Below are positions 33,597 through 42,650 of a stretch of 64,000 nt of DNA, piece by piece; positions within the stretch are counted from its first letter, which is position 1; every line of letters starts with the position of its first letter. The notes below the pieces were generated by a model. It was not told where the DNA came from and searched no databases. It saw nothing but the letters and a program-made list of their open reading frames with translations. The stretch covers positions 107,757 to 171,756 of the forward strand of contig NZ_JAERQE010000007.1 in assembly GCF_016734765.1 (NCBI RefSeq). The letters run 5' to 3'. This DNA comes from Microvirga soli (GTDB taxonomy: Bacteria; Pseudomonadota; Alphaproteobacteria; Rhizobiales; Beijerinckiaceae). The position numbers and the translations under genes were made by a program.

Positions 33597-36143
33597 TTGG
33601 GAGCCGTCATCGAGCGCGACCCGTTGCGCCTGGCCTGGAAAACCTCGCCCGTCCGCCATCTGGCCGGCTTCGGGCTCTTGGCGCTGGCGGGTGTCCTGAT
33701 CCTGATCGGGTTCGATCTGGTTCGGCAGATCGTCGACCGGGCAACCGGCGGCGTCGAAGCCTGGAATGCGCCGGCTGCCTTCCTGCGGATTGCCCTTACT
33801 CCCCCGGCCAGCCTGTGGCCGGAATCCCTGGTTCTGTTCCCCGGCTTTGCCCTTAATCCTGAGACATTCGCGCTTGCGGCGGTCATCGGCGTGCTGCTCA
33901 TCCCCCTGGCCCTCGGGCTGATCCTGGTGGCGCTCGAGTGGGTGGCGGTCGGCATCGGCGTGCAGATGCTGACGCGAACCCAGTCGGCCGCCCTCGACAT
34001 CATCCTGAAAGTACCCTCCGCGTCGCATGACGAGATCGCCATGATCTCGACCCTCGCCTCACGCGGACTGGCCCGCGAAAACGGCGTGCTGGGATCGAGC
34101 CTCCTGATCCCGGTGAAGCTCGGCGGCATGATCGGGCTCGCCTGCGCTTACGTGTTCGTCACGGATTGGTACCTAGGCGCCGTTCTGGCGGTGGTGCTCG
34201 GCCTTGCCATGATCGTAAGCGCGCGCCGGGCGCTCCTGCGCTTCGACGCCGCTGCGGCCCGCCACCGGGAGGGCGACGAAGCCGAGGGCGTGTTCGCCGA
34301 TCTGGAGCAGCGCCTGCCGGCCCTGCGCGCGCACGGCACCGCGCCTTTCGAGCGCGACCGGGTGCGCCAAGCCCTCATGAGCGGCCATCGCCCGGTGATG
34401 CGGGAGGAATACCGCCTGGCCATCATGGAAGCTGCCTCCGCGGCCCTGCTCCTGATCGCCCCCCTGGCGGTTCTGGCGCTCGGAGCCTGGTTCTCGCAAT
34501 CGCGCCCCCTGACCTCTGGCACGGTCGCGGCCAGCGTGCTCGCGGCGGCGCTTGCTGCCTATGGCACCCGCGAGGTGGTGCAGTGGCACCGGCTGATCAT
34601 GCGGGCCAGGGCATTGCTCATCGATCTCGGCAAGGGCTTGGCTCCGCTGAAGCTGCGCGCCGCCCTCAAGGGCAAGGCGAGCCTGCCGGAGAACGGCGCC
34701 CTGGTGGCCCAAGGCGTGTCGGCTTACGATCCTGCGAGCGGGGCGCGCGTCGCATCGGTCAACCTCAGCCTCGCCTTCCCGTCCCACGTGGCCCTGGTGG
34801 GCGACGGCGATGCGGGGCCGAGGCTGCTTGCGGCGCTCATGAGCGGTCAGCTGCCGCCCTCCATGGGCCGCCTGACCTTTGGCGGGGTGGATCTCGCCGC
34901 CGCCAACCCGGTGGAGCGCAGCCAGCGCATCGCCTTTACCGGACAGACGGTGCTGATCGAGGGCAGCCTCAAGGACAATCTGCTCTATGGCTGCACCGCG
35001 CCGGCGGATGAACTGAGGCATCGCCTGTCCGAGGCCATCGCCATCGCCGGGCTCGATCGCCTCACCCATGCCCGCGGCCTGTCCGGCACCATCGATCCGT
35101 CCAGGGAGCCGAAATTTGCCGACGCCGTGGTGGAAGCGCGCCGTTTCGTCGAGGCCGCGCTCGCCGCCGAGAACCTCGACCGCTTCGTCGACCCTTTCAG
35201 CGCCACCCGCTACAACCGTTACGCCACGATCGGCGAGAACCTGCTCTTCGGAAAGCCCATCGGCGACGCCTTCCATGAAGACCGGCTGTCGAGCCACCCG
35301 TTCGTGCGCGCCATTCTTGAAGCCAACGAACTCACCAAGCCGCTCGCCCGCATGGGGCTCTCCATCGCCACCAGCATGATCGAGATCTTCGCGGAGATCC
35401 CGGACGGGTCGCCGCTCTTCGACCGCTTCTCGTTCTTTTCGGCAGCCGACCGGCCCTATTTCCAGGACCTCGTCGACCGCAAGAACGAACAGCGGCGCAG
35501 CGACAAGACCTCCCGCGACCAGGAGCGCCTCATCGGTCTGGCGCTGCGCTACAACGAGAGCCGGCATCGCCTGGGGCTGCTGGAGCCGGGCCTGGAGGAG
35601 CGCATCCTCGTGGCCCGGGCCGATTTTGCCCGCATGCTGCCGGTGAGCCTGAAATCGGCCATCGAGTTCTACGACGAGGCGCGGTTCTGCGCGGCGGCAA
35701 GCATCCAGGACAACCTGCTCTTCGGCCGCATCGCGGCCGACCAGGCCGGCGCCCTCGAGGCGGTGCAGGAGGTCGCCCGCCGGGTGCTGACCCAGCGCGG
35801 CCTCGACGGCGAGGTCTCGCGCATCGGCCTCGACACGCCGATCGATCCGCAAGGCGACGACCTGACCCTCACCGAGCTCGCCGCCGTCGATCTCGTGCGC
35901 GGCCTCGTGCGCCGGCCGAGCGTCCTGGTGGTGCAGCGGGCCCTCGAAGGCCTGCCAGGACCGGCCGCCGACAAGCTGGTGATGAACCTGCGCCGGGCGC
36001 TCGTGGGCCGCGGCCTGATCCTCGTGACGCCCGCGATTTCGCCCGCCATGGATCAACCGCCCTTCGATGCTGTTATCCATTTTGAGCGGGGCGAACCCGT
36101 CATGGAGCGCCGCACCCGGCGTCTGGAGGCGTTAAGTGCGTGA
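33597..36143 (+). CDS. ABC exporter-like protein with degenerate nucleotide-binding domain
   Basis: An 848-residue protein. Five or six membrane helices (about 20-320) resemble an exporter permease. The ATPase part has lost its key residues: GDGDAGPR (402-409) replaces Walker A and lacks the lysine, LTLTELAAVDLVRG (about 756-769) stands for the signature, and VLVVQRALEG for Walker B. The Q-loop-type motif occurs three times (SLKDNLLYG, TIGENLLFG, SIQDNLLFG). ATP hydrolysis is unlikely; a structural or regulatory role is inferred. The TTG at 33597, with GGAG six bases before it, is preferred because the preceding frame is repeat DNA. Confidence 0.78.
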   Translation: MGAVIERDPLRLAWKTSPVRHLAGFGLLALAGVLILIGFDLVRQIVDRATGGVEAWNAPAAFLRIALTPPASLWPESLVLFPGFALNPETFALAAVIGVLLIPLALGLILVALEWVAVGIGVQMLTRTQSAALDIILKVPSASHDEIAMISTLASRGLARENGVLGSSLLIPVKLGGMIGLACAYVFVTDWYLGAVLAVVLGLAMIVSARRALLRFDAAAARHREGDEAEGVFADLEQRLPALRAHGTAPFERDRVRQALMSGHRPVMREEYRLAIMEAASAALLLIAPLAVLALGAWFSQSRPLTSGTVAASVLAAALAAYGTREVVQWHRLIMRARALLIDLGKGLAPLKLRAALKGKASLPENGALVAQGVSAYDPASGARVASVNLSLAFPSHVALVGDGDAGPRLLAALMSGQLPPSMGRLTFGGVDLAAANPVERSQRIAFTGQTVLIEGSLKDNLLYGCTAPADELRHRLSEAIAIAGLDRLTHARGLSGTIDPSREPKFADAVVEARRFVEAALAAENLDRFVDPFSATRYNRYATIGENLLFGKPIGDAFHEDRLSSHPFVRAILEANELTKPLARMGLSIATSMIEIFAEIPDGSPLFDRFSFFSAADRPYFQDLVDRKNEQRRSDKTSRDQERLIGLALRYNESRHRLGLLEPGLEERILVARADFARMLPVSLKSAIEFYDEARFCAAASIQDNLLFGRIAADQAGALEAVQEVARRVLTQRGLDGEVSRIGLDTPIDPQGDDLTLTELAAVDLVRGLVRRPSVLVVQRALEGLPGPAADKLVMNLRRALVGRGLILVTPAISPAMDQPPFDAVIHFERGEPVMERRTRRLEALSA

Positions 36144-36182
36144 CATCTTTCGCCCTGCGCAGAATGCAGCGGTTAAGACCAG

Positions 36183-36232
36183 GAGCATCGAATGGATCCC
36201 AAAAGTGGCTTCCACTTTTGGGTCCGATGCTC
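36183..36232. repeat. palindromic repeat (family C)
   Basis: GAGCATCG, CCCAAAAGTGG facing CCACTTTTGGG, CCGATGCTC. It lies between the ABC-like and MBL genes and could separate their transcripts. Confidence 0.88.
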
Positions 36233-36322
36233 TTGACCCGTTGTCCGTGTCAGGGGCAGCTTACCGCAGTCCATGTGCGCTAGCGCACATAAGAGGAGTT
36301 TTCGTTACATCATGATCCTGCC

Positions 36323-37234
36323 ATGGTAAGGCGTGTTGCATCCTCTGACGCATTGCAAGTCCGGTTCTGGGGCACACGCGGCTCCACCTGCGCATCTGGG
36401 CCTCAATTCGTCGAGTTCGGATCGCACACGCCCTGTGTCGAAGTTCGATGCGGCGAGCGCCTCTTCATCCTCGATGCGGGCACCGGCCTCTCGGCGCTCG
36501 GCATGGACCTCGGCCAGACCGCTCCCGAGAAGATCGACATCCTCCTCAGCCACCTCCACCTCGACCACATCAGCGGCCTGCCCTTCTTCAAGCCGGCGCT
36601 GCTGGCCAATGACCGGGTGATCCGCACCTATTGCGGGCATCTGGAGGGCGAGAGCGCCATGGAGCCCCTCGGCCGCCTCTTTGCCCCGCCCCTGTTTCCG
36701 GTGCGCCTGGGCCAGCTCCCGGCCCGGTTCGAGTATCACGGCTTTAAAGCCGGGGAGCCGATCACCTTCGACGACGGCACCCGGATCGAAACACACCTTC
36801 TCAACCACCCCGGCGGCGCCACCGGCTACCGCCTCAGCCACGGCGGCCGCAGCGTCTGCTACATCAGCGACGTGGAGCACAGCGATCCCTGGCCCGATCC
36901 GGATCTCGCCGCCTTCGTGCGCGACACGGATCTGATGATCTTCGACGGCATGTTCTCGGATGCCGAATACTCCTATTGCCGCGGCTGGGGCCATTCCACC
37001 TGGCAGAAGGGCGTGGAGCTCTCGAAGGCCGCCGGCGTGAAGGCCCTGGCGGTTTTTCATCTCTACCCCGGTCACGACGACAATTACCTGAAGGCAGCCG
37101 AGGCCGAAATGCAGGCCGTCATGCCCACCGCCTTCATGGCCCGCGAGCGGCAATCGTTCGTATTCGAGCCGGTCGATCAGGAAACGGTAGCTGAGCGGCC
37201 GGAGTTTGTTTTCGCTGAGGCTGCGAAGACCTGA
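36323..37234 (+). CDS. MBL-fold metallohydrolase
   Basis: A 303-residue metallo-beta-lactamase-fold protein. The metal site is visible: HLHLDH (77-82), then HPGG (histidine of motif 3), SDVEH (bridging aspartate) and a late GHDDNYL. RFWGTRGS near the N terminus is typical of the subgroup related to PhnP and RNase Z-like phosphodiesterases, some of which act on cyclic nucleotides. It probably hydrolyses a phosphodiester in the cytoplasm; the substrate is unknown. It is codirectional with the ABC-like gene, 179 bases downstream. Confidence 0.87.
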   Translation: MVRRVASSDALQVRFWGTRGSTCASGPQFVEFGSHTPCVEVRCGERLFILDAGTGLSALGMDLGQTAPEKIDILLSHLHLDHISGLPFFKPALLANDRVIRTYCGHLEGESAMEPLGRLFAPPLFPVRLGQLPARFEYHGFKAGEPITFDDGTRIETHLLNHPGGATGYRLSHGGRSVCYISDVEHSDPWPDPDLAAFVRDTDLMIFDGMFSDAEYSYCRGWGHSTWQKGVELSKAAGVKALAVFHLYPGHDDNYLKAAEAEMQAVMPTAFMARERQSFVFEPVDQETVAERPEFVFAEAAKT

Positions 37235-37235
37235 G

Positions 37236-37361
37236 ATTTTCTCTGGCAAGCTCTACGGCCATGGCGACGCCGACGGATCGAGCACGAAGATCAAGGCGGT
37301 GGAGATCGCCACCCTCTCCAAGGACCTCCAGATGACCTACAAGGGCTTCTCCGTCGTCTGA
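37236..37361 (+). pseudogene. remnant of an RTX protein C terminus
   Basis: Read in the frame starting at 37242 the DNA gives SGKLYGHGDADGSSTKIKAV, then EIATLSKDLQMTYKGFSVV and a stop. This matches the last 40 residues of the RTX genes in this window (LYYDQDGTGSKAQVKIATL...DFFVI and LYYDSDGSG...DFYII). There is no start codon or calcium-binding repeat in front, so it is a truncated gene end left next to the following RTX gene. Confidence 0.7.
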
Positions 37362-37415
37362 GCCTTCCTCGCGATGGAGCGAAAAGCCCAATGAAGCCGG
37401 TCTGCTTGAGTTCAT

Positions 37416-37432
37416 TATAACGTTACGTTATA
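37416..37432. promoter_or_regulatory. 17-base palindrome before RTX gene
   Basis: TATAACGT, one base, ACGTTATA: a perfect inverted repeat 33 bases before the RTX start codon. It has the size of a dimeric regulator site; no regulator is encoded nearby. Confidence 0.45.
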
Positions 37433-37464
37433 TCTACCTGAATTGATTTCAGGAGCCTGTTGCT

Positions 37465-39436
37465 ATGACCGTTGTCGTTGCCCCCACCGGTGAAACCCGC
37501 GTCAACACCACGACCGGTGGATCTCAGATGGATTCCTCCATAACACGTCTTGCCGATGGCGGCTGGGTGGTCACCTGGGAATCCCCCGATGGAGCTAGCT
37601 CTGGCATCTACCAGCAGCGCTACGATGCACAAGGTAAGCCGGTTATGGGAGATCCGGGTCAATGCAACGACCGCCGGCGCCCAATTTGGGGCTTCCATCA
37701 CGGCGTTGGCCGATGGCGGCTGGCTCGTCACCTGGACCTCACCGGACGAGGCCGGTACGGGCATCTACCAGCGGCGTTACGACAGGTTCGGGAACGCCGG
37801 GGACGAAACCCAGGTCAACCTCATTACGGCGGGCGATCAGACAAAGCCGTCCGTAACGGCTCTGGCAGGAGGCGGTTGGATCGTCACCTGGATGACGCCG
37901 GATGGGACAGCCCCCGGCAACAACATTCACCAGCGGCATTTTCCGGCTCAAGGCGACCCCGGACCCGAAACCCGCGTGAACCCCACCCCTGCCGGTGATC
38001 AGAAAGAGCCCTCCATCACGGCTTTGGCAGGAGGCGGTTGGGTGGTGACCTGGACTACTTATGACGGGGCCGACAACAACATCTATCAGCGCCATTATAC
38101 GGCCAACGGCACGATCGGCAGTGAAGTTCTGATCAACAGTACGACTGCTAATGCCCAGTGGAGTACATCCGTCACCGCTTTGGCGGATGGCGGATGGGTG
38201 GTGACTTGGGAATCGTACGGCCAAGACGGCGATAGTAATGGCATTTATCAGCAGCGCTACAATGCGAATGGCAGCAGAGTTCTTGGGGAAACGCAGGTCA
38301 ACACCACAACCGCGGGTAGCCAATATGGACCATCGGTCACAACGTTAACAGATGGTGGCTGGGTGGTCACATGGACATCGGAAGATCCCAATATGTCTAC
38401 TGGTGATAAGGAGCAAATCTATCAGCAGCGCTATTCAGCCAATGGCTTGAAAGTCGGCGGCGAAATTCACGTCAATACTAACACTTCCAAGAGTCAGAAT
38501 AACCCTTCTGTGACAGCGCTGGCGGATGGTGGGTGGGTGGTAACCTGGACGTCAGAAATGCAGGATGGCGATGACTACGGCATCTATCAGCAGCGCTTCA
38601 CCAAGGACGGCCAGAAGGTCGGCCCGACCACGCCAACGGGCCTGAGCTCCACTCTTTCCTTCCAGGAGGGACAAACAGGAGCCTCGGGCCAGCTCACGGT
38701 CAAGGCCTTCGATGTGAGCCAGGGCCACAGCTACACCCTGCTCGACGATGCCGGCGGTCTCTTCGCCCTGACGGCGAACGGCACCGTCATCGTCAAGGAC
38801 GGCATCAAGCTGGATTATGAGCAGGCGCAGTCGCACCAGATCAGGGTGCAGGTCAAGGATGGGCTCGGCGCTGCCTACGAACAGTGGGTGCAGATCCAGG
38901 TGGCGGATGTGGCAAACGAGAACCTGACCGGCAGCGCTGGCGCCGACGTGCTCAAGGGCGGCGGCTTCAGCGACACGTTCAGAGGCAGCGGCGGCAACGA
39001 TGCGCTTTACGGCGGCCTGGGCAATGATCGACTTTATGGCGACAGCGGCAACGACAAGATCTATGGCGGCGCAGGCAATGACCGGCTTTACGGCGGCAGC
39101 GGGCGCGACACCTTCGTGTTCGACACGCGGCCGAACAAGCGCACGAACGTGGACAAGATCTACGACTTCAAGTCGCGGGACGACAGCTTTCACCTGGACA
39201 ATGCGATCTTCACCAAGCTGGGTAGGGTGGGCTCGGAGGCGCAGCCGAAGAAGTTCAACTCGGACATGTTCGTGGAGGGCACGCGGGCCAAGGACCGGGA
39301 GGACCGGATCGTTTACGACAAGAAGACGGGCAGCCTGTACTACGACCAGGACGGCACCGGCTCCAAGGCCCAGGTGAAGATCGCCACGCTGACCAACAAG
39401 ACAAAGCTCTACTGGCACGACTTCTTCGTCATCTGA
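37465..39436 (+). pseudogene. RTX/cadherin-like repeat protein gene with frameshift
   Basis: The ATG at 37465 follows AGGAG and opens with one 50-residue repeat (ETRVNTTTGG...ADGGWVVTW...GIYQQRY). At about 37648 the frame shifts: the following repeats, the cadherin-like domain (about 38640-38920) and four RTX nonapeptide rows (GGNDALYGG, GNDRLYGD and so on) are in another frame up to 39436. Seven repeats of the VN-TAG-ADGGWVVTW-IYQQRY type are present across both frames. Such proteins are secreted by type I systems and bind calcium. One extra or two missing bases explain the break: true inactivation, sequencing error or slippage. Confidence 0.75.
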
Positions 39437-39566
39437 GCAAGAACCGGAAGAGATCGGCCCCATGTTCGACGGCCCTCGCCGAAGCGAGGGTCGTTCCGTG
39501 TGCGAACAATCTCCCCTTTGCGGAAAAATCCATTATGGTGCTCGCACCTATCGAAGCGGGCCCATC

Positions 39567-40574
39567 ATGACCTCCCCCATTCTCGTCACCGGTGCGGCCG
39601 GGTTCATCGGCTATCATGTGGTCAAGCGGCTCCTGGCCGATGGCCATCAGGTGGTGGGGGTCGACAGCTTCACGCCCTATTACGACATCGGCCTGAAAGA
39701 GGCCCGCTTCGCCAAGCTCGCCCCGCACAACACCTTTCTGGGCGAGCGCCTGGACCTCGCCGACCAGCAGGCCACCCGCGACCTGTTCCAGCACCATCGC
39801 TTCGAGCGCGTCATCCATCTGGCCGCCCAGCCCGGCGTGCGCTTCGTCGATCCGCAGCCCTACACTGCTTCCAACCTCATGGGCTTCATGAGCATGCTGG
39901 AGGCCTGCCGCCATGGAAACGTGCAGCATCTCGTCTATGCCTCGTCGAGCTCGGTCTACGGCGCCAACCGCAAGCTGCCCTTCTCCGAGCACGACACCAC
40001 GGATCACCCCATCAGCCTCTATGCCGCCACCAAGAAGGCGAACGAGATGATGGCGCATTCCTACGCGTCCCTGTTCGGCCTGCCCTCCACGGGCCTGCGC
40101 TTCTTCACGGTCTACGGGCCCTGGGGCCGGCCCGACATGGCGGTGTACAAGTTCACTCATGCCATCAGTGAGGGTCGCGAGATCCAGGTGGCCAGGGCCG
40201 GCAAAGTCTGGCGCGACTTCACCTATGTGGACGATATCGTGGAGGGCATCGTGCGGCTGGTCGAGCGTGCGCCCTCAGGCGATCCGGCGTGGAACGCGGA
40301 AGCGCCCGATCCGGCCACGAGTGCTGCCCCGCACCGGGTCTACAACATCGGCAACGATAGCCCTGAAGAGGTGAACCGGCTGATCGCCCTGATCGAGGCT
40401 GCCCTGGGCAAGACGGCCCATCGCGTCGACGTGCCCCTGCCGCCCGGCGACGTGCTCGAGACCCGCGCGGATGTTACGGACCTGCGCCGCGACGTGGGCT
40501 TTGCGCCCTCAACGTCCCTGGAGGAGGGCATCAGGCGCTTCGTCCAATGGTATCGCGAGTATCACGGGGCATAA
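39567..40574 (+). CDS. UDP-glucuronate 4-epimerase-like NAD-dependent epimerase
   Basis: A 335-residue extended SDR. GAAGFIG binds NAD; YAATKKAN supplies the catalytic Tyr-x3-Lys; DSFTPYYDIGLKEARFAKL and SSSSVYG are typical of the UDP-glucuronate/UDP-glucose 4-epimerase group (CapI/LpsL), which makes UDP-galacturonate for LPS or capsule. Start at the ATG 39567; upstream codons are non-conserved. The WecA-like gene begins four bases after its stop, so the two are cotranscribed in a surface polysaccharide locus. Confidence 0.87.
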   Translation: MTSPILVTGAAGFIGYHVVKRLLADGHQVVGVDSFTPYYDIGLKEARFAKLAPHNTFLGERLDLADQQATRDLFQHHRFERVIHLAAQPGVRFVDPQPYTASNLMGFMSMLEACRHGNVQHLVYASSSSVYGANRKLPFSEHDTTDHPISLYAATKKANEMMAHSYASLFGLPSTGLRFFTVYGPWGRPDMAVYKFTHAISEGREIQVARAGKVWRDFTYVDDIVEGIVRLVERAPSGDPAWNAEAPDPATSAAPHRVYNIGNDSPEEVNRLIALIEAALGKTAHRVDVPLPPGDVLETRADVTDLRRDVGFAPSTSLEEGIRRFVQWYREYHGA

Positions 40575-40578
40575 GGGG

Positions 40579-41712
40579 ATGATCAGGGATTATCTCACGC
40601 TTCTGGCCCTATGGGCTGGCCTGCTTTTACTGGGCTTTCTTCTCTGCGTTGTGTTCAACCCTTTCGGTTTTTTTGCCGTCGCCATCGCCATGGGCATCCT
40701 GCTTCTGTCGGGTGTTCTCTCAGCCGTTCTCATCCTCGTCCTGAAACCAGTTCTTATCCGCTATGCGTTAGCACGCCCTAATGCCCGCTCCAGCCACAAG
40801 ATCCCGACTCCTCAGGGTGGCGGGATTGCGGTTGTCGGAGCTGCTTTGTTGATGGTGCTGCTACCAGCGTGGTTTCTGAATCTTCCGGGTTATGTCCTAT
40901 CCCAGTTTCTCATTGTGGCCTGTGCTTCTATCGGCTTGGCATTGATTGGCGCTGTCGACGACATTCGACCACTCCCCGCAAGCCTACGCCTATTGCTGCA
41001 GATGGCAGCCGTCATGGCTGTGGTTTTGACAAGCGGAATTCGCATCTTCCCTGAATGGATGCCTCTGGGCGTGGAACAGGCTCTGCTCATTTTTGGCGGC
41101 GTGTGGTTCGTGAATCTCACCAACTTCATGGATGGCCTCGACTGGATCACCGTTGCCGAAATGGTGCCGGTGACAGGAGCAATTGTTATCCTCGGTCCAA
41201 TGGCGAGCCAGGAGCCCCCACCGCTTCTTGCTATGGTGATAGCCCTCGCCCTCTGCGGCGCCCTCCTCGGCTTCGCGCCCTTCAACAAGCCCGTTGCCCG
41301 CCTCTTCCTCGGCGATGTCGGCTCGCTGCCCATCGGCCTCCTCGTCGGCTGGATGCTGCTGGAACTCGCTGGAACAGGCGCGCTCGCGGCCGCTCTCCTG
41401 CTGCCGCTCTATTATCTCATGGACGCCACCATCACCCTGCTGCGCCGCCTCGCGCGGCGTGAGAAGGTGTGGGAGGCGCATCGCAGCCATTTCTACCAGC
41501 AGGCCACCGACAACGGCTTCTCGGCGCTACAGGTCAGCGCCCATGTTTTCGGCCTCAACCTTGTCCTGGCCGGTCTCGCCGCTATGACATTGATCTGGTC
41601 CTCGGGCGCCGTGCAGATCGCGGCGCTTGTCTCAGGGATCGTCCTCGTCGGCCTGATGCTCAGGCGCTTTTCCACACCACGCCAGACAATTCCTTTGGAG
41701 GTTTCCCGATGA
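40579..41712 (+). CDS. polyprenyl-phosphate sugar-1-phosphate transferase (WecA/WbpL/WreU type)
   Basis: A 377-residue membrane enzyme of glycosyltransferase family 4 with about 11 helices. Conserved acidic motifs face the cytoplasm: AVDDIRP, NFMDGLD and FLGDVGS; AHRSHFYQQ is the HxxH-type loop before the last helices. It transfers a HexNAc-1-phosphate from UDP-sugar to undecaprenyl phosphate, starting O-antigen or similar glycans. It overlaps the next gene by ATGA. With the reductase and dehydratase beside it, the likely sugar is QuiNAc or a close 6-deoxy-HexNAc. Confidence 0.88.
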   Translation: MIRDYLTLLALWAGLLLLGFLLCVVFNPFGFFAVAIAMGILLLSGVLSAVLILVLKPVLIRYALARPNARSSHKIPTPQGGGIAVVGAALLMVLLPAWFLNLPGYVLSQFLIVACASIGLALIGAVDDIRPLPASLRLLLQMAAVMAVVLTSGIRIFPEWMPLGVEQALLIFGGVWFVNLTNFMDGLDWITVAEMVPVTGAIVILGPMASQEPPPLLAMVIALALCGALLGFAPFNKPVARLFLGDVGSLPIGLLVGWMLLELAGTGALAAALLLPLYYLMDATITLLRRLARREKVWEAHRSHFYQQATDNGFSALQVSAHVFGLNLVLAGLAAMTLIWSSGAVQIAALVSGIVLVGLMLRRFSTPRQTIPLEVSR

Positions 41713-42650
41713 ACGCACCCCTGATTGCCCTCACCGGCGCAACGGGTTTCATCGGACGGCACCTCCTCACTGAGCTTCCCAAACGCGGCTACCGGGTCCG
41801 GGTGCTGCTGCGCCGCCCCTCCGAGGTGCCGGCGGGTGCCGCGAGCGCCGTGATCGGTGATATCGCCTCCCCGCACAACATGGCGGCGGCTTTGCGCGAC
41901 GTGGACATGGTGATCCACTCGGCGGGCCTGGCGCATGCCATGTCGGGACGGCCGGAGGACGACTATCGCAGCATCAACACGGACGCGACGGTAAAGCTCG
42001 CCCAGTCTGCCGAGCGGGCCGGCGTGAAGCGCTTCGTTTTTCTCTCCTCGATCCGCGCGCAGAGCGGTCCTTCCACTGATCGCGTGCTGACGGAGGATAT
42101 GACGCCTGAGCCGACGGATGCCTATGGCCGCTCGAAGCTCGAAGCCGAACGGGGATTGGCCGAACTCGGGCTGGACTGGGTGGCCCTTCGCCCGGTTCTC
42201 GTCTACGGCCCTGGCGTGAAGGGCAACATGGCTGCCCTGCTCGGTCTCGCGCAGTCATCCTGGCCCCTGCCACTCGGCGGCCTGAGGGCCAAGCGCTCGC
42301 TCCTCTGTCTCGACAACCTGGCGGCGGCTGTGGACACGGTTCTGAAGGCGGACGGACCCTTGAAGCGCCCCTTCATCGTGGCCGATCCGAAGCCGGTGAC
42401 GATCCCCGAAATGGTGGCCGCCCTGCGCGAGGGTTTTGGACGTGGGCCGGGACTGATTCCGGTTCCGGGGTTCGTTCTCAAAGGGGCGGCGGCTCTGGCG
42501 GGGAAGGCTGAGGCCTATGAGCGGCTGGCAGGCTCGCTCGTGGCGAGCCCGGAGGCCTTGCGGCGTCTAGGCTGGCAGCCGGTCAGTTCGACGCGAGACG
42601 CGCTTGCGGAACTGGCGCGACAAGCGGGGGGGCAGGCTTCCGGCGCTTGA
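41709..42650 (+). CDS. NAD-dependent sugar reductase/epimerase (WbpV/WreQ type)
   Basis: A 313-residue SDR. GATGFIGRHLL binds the nucleotide, SSIRAQSG precedes the catalytic YGRSKLEAE. Proteins of this subgroup (WbpV in Pseudomonas, WreQ in Rhizobium etli) reduce the 4-keto sugar made by a WbpM-type dehydratase to give UDP-QuiNAc; the assignment is by context and subgroup look. The start overlaps the stop of the transferase. Its last 68 bases overlap the 3' end of the opposite-strand dehydratase gene, so both proteins are encoded by the same DNA there. Confidence 0.8.
   Translation: MNAPLIALTGATGFIGRHLLTELPKRGYRVRVLLRRPSEVPAGAASAVIGDIASPHNMAAALRDVDMVIHSAGLAHAMSGRPEDDYRSINTDATVKLAQSAERAGVKRFVFLSSIRAQSGPSTDRVLTEDMTPEPTDAYGRSKLEAERGLAELGLDWVALRPVLVYGPGVKGNMAALLGLAQSSWPLPLGGLRAKRSLLCLDNLAAAVDTVLKADGPLKRPFIVADPKPVTIPEMVAALREGFGRGPGLIPVPGFVLKGAAALAGKAEAYERLAGSLVASPEALRRLGWQPVSSTRDALAELARQAGGQASGA

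Noticed and set aside
34173..36080. 635-codon frame opposite the ABC-like gene
   Set aside because: The sequence is His/Gly/Glu/Arg-biased without domains, as expected from antisense of GC-rich coding DNA. The plus frame has membrane helices and ABC-type order.
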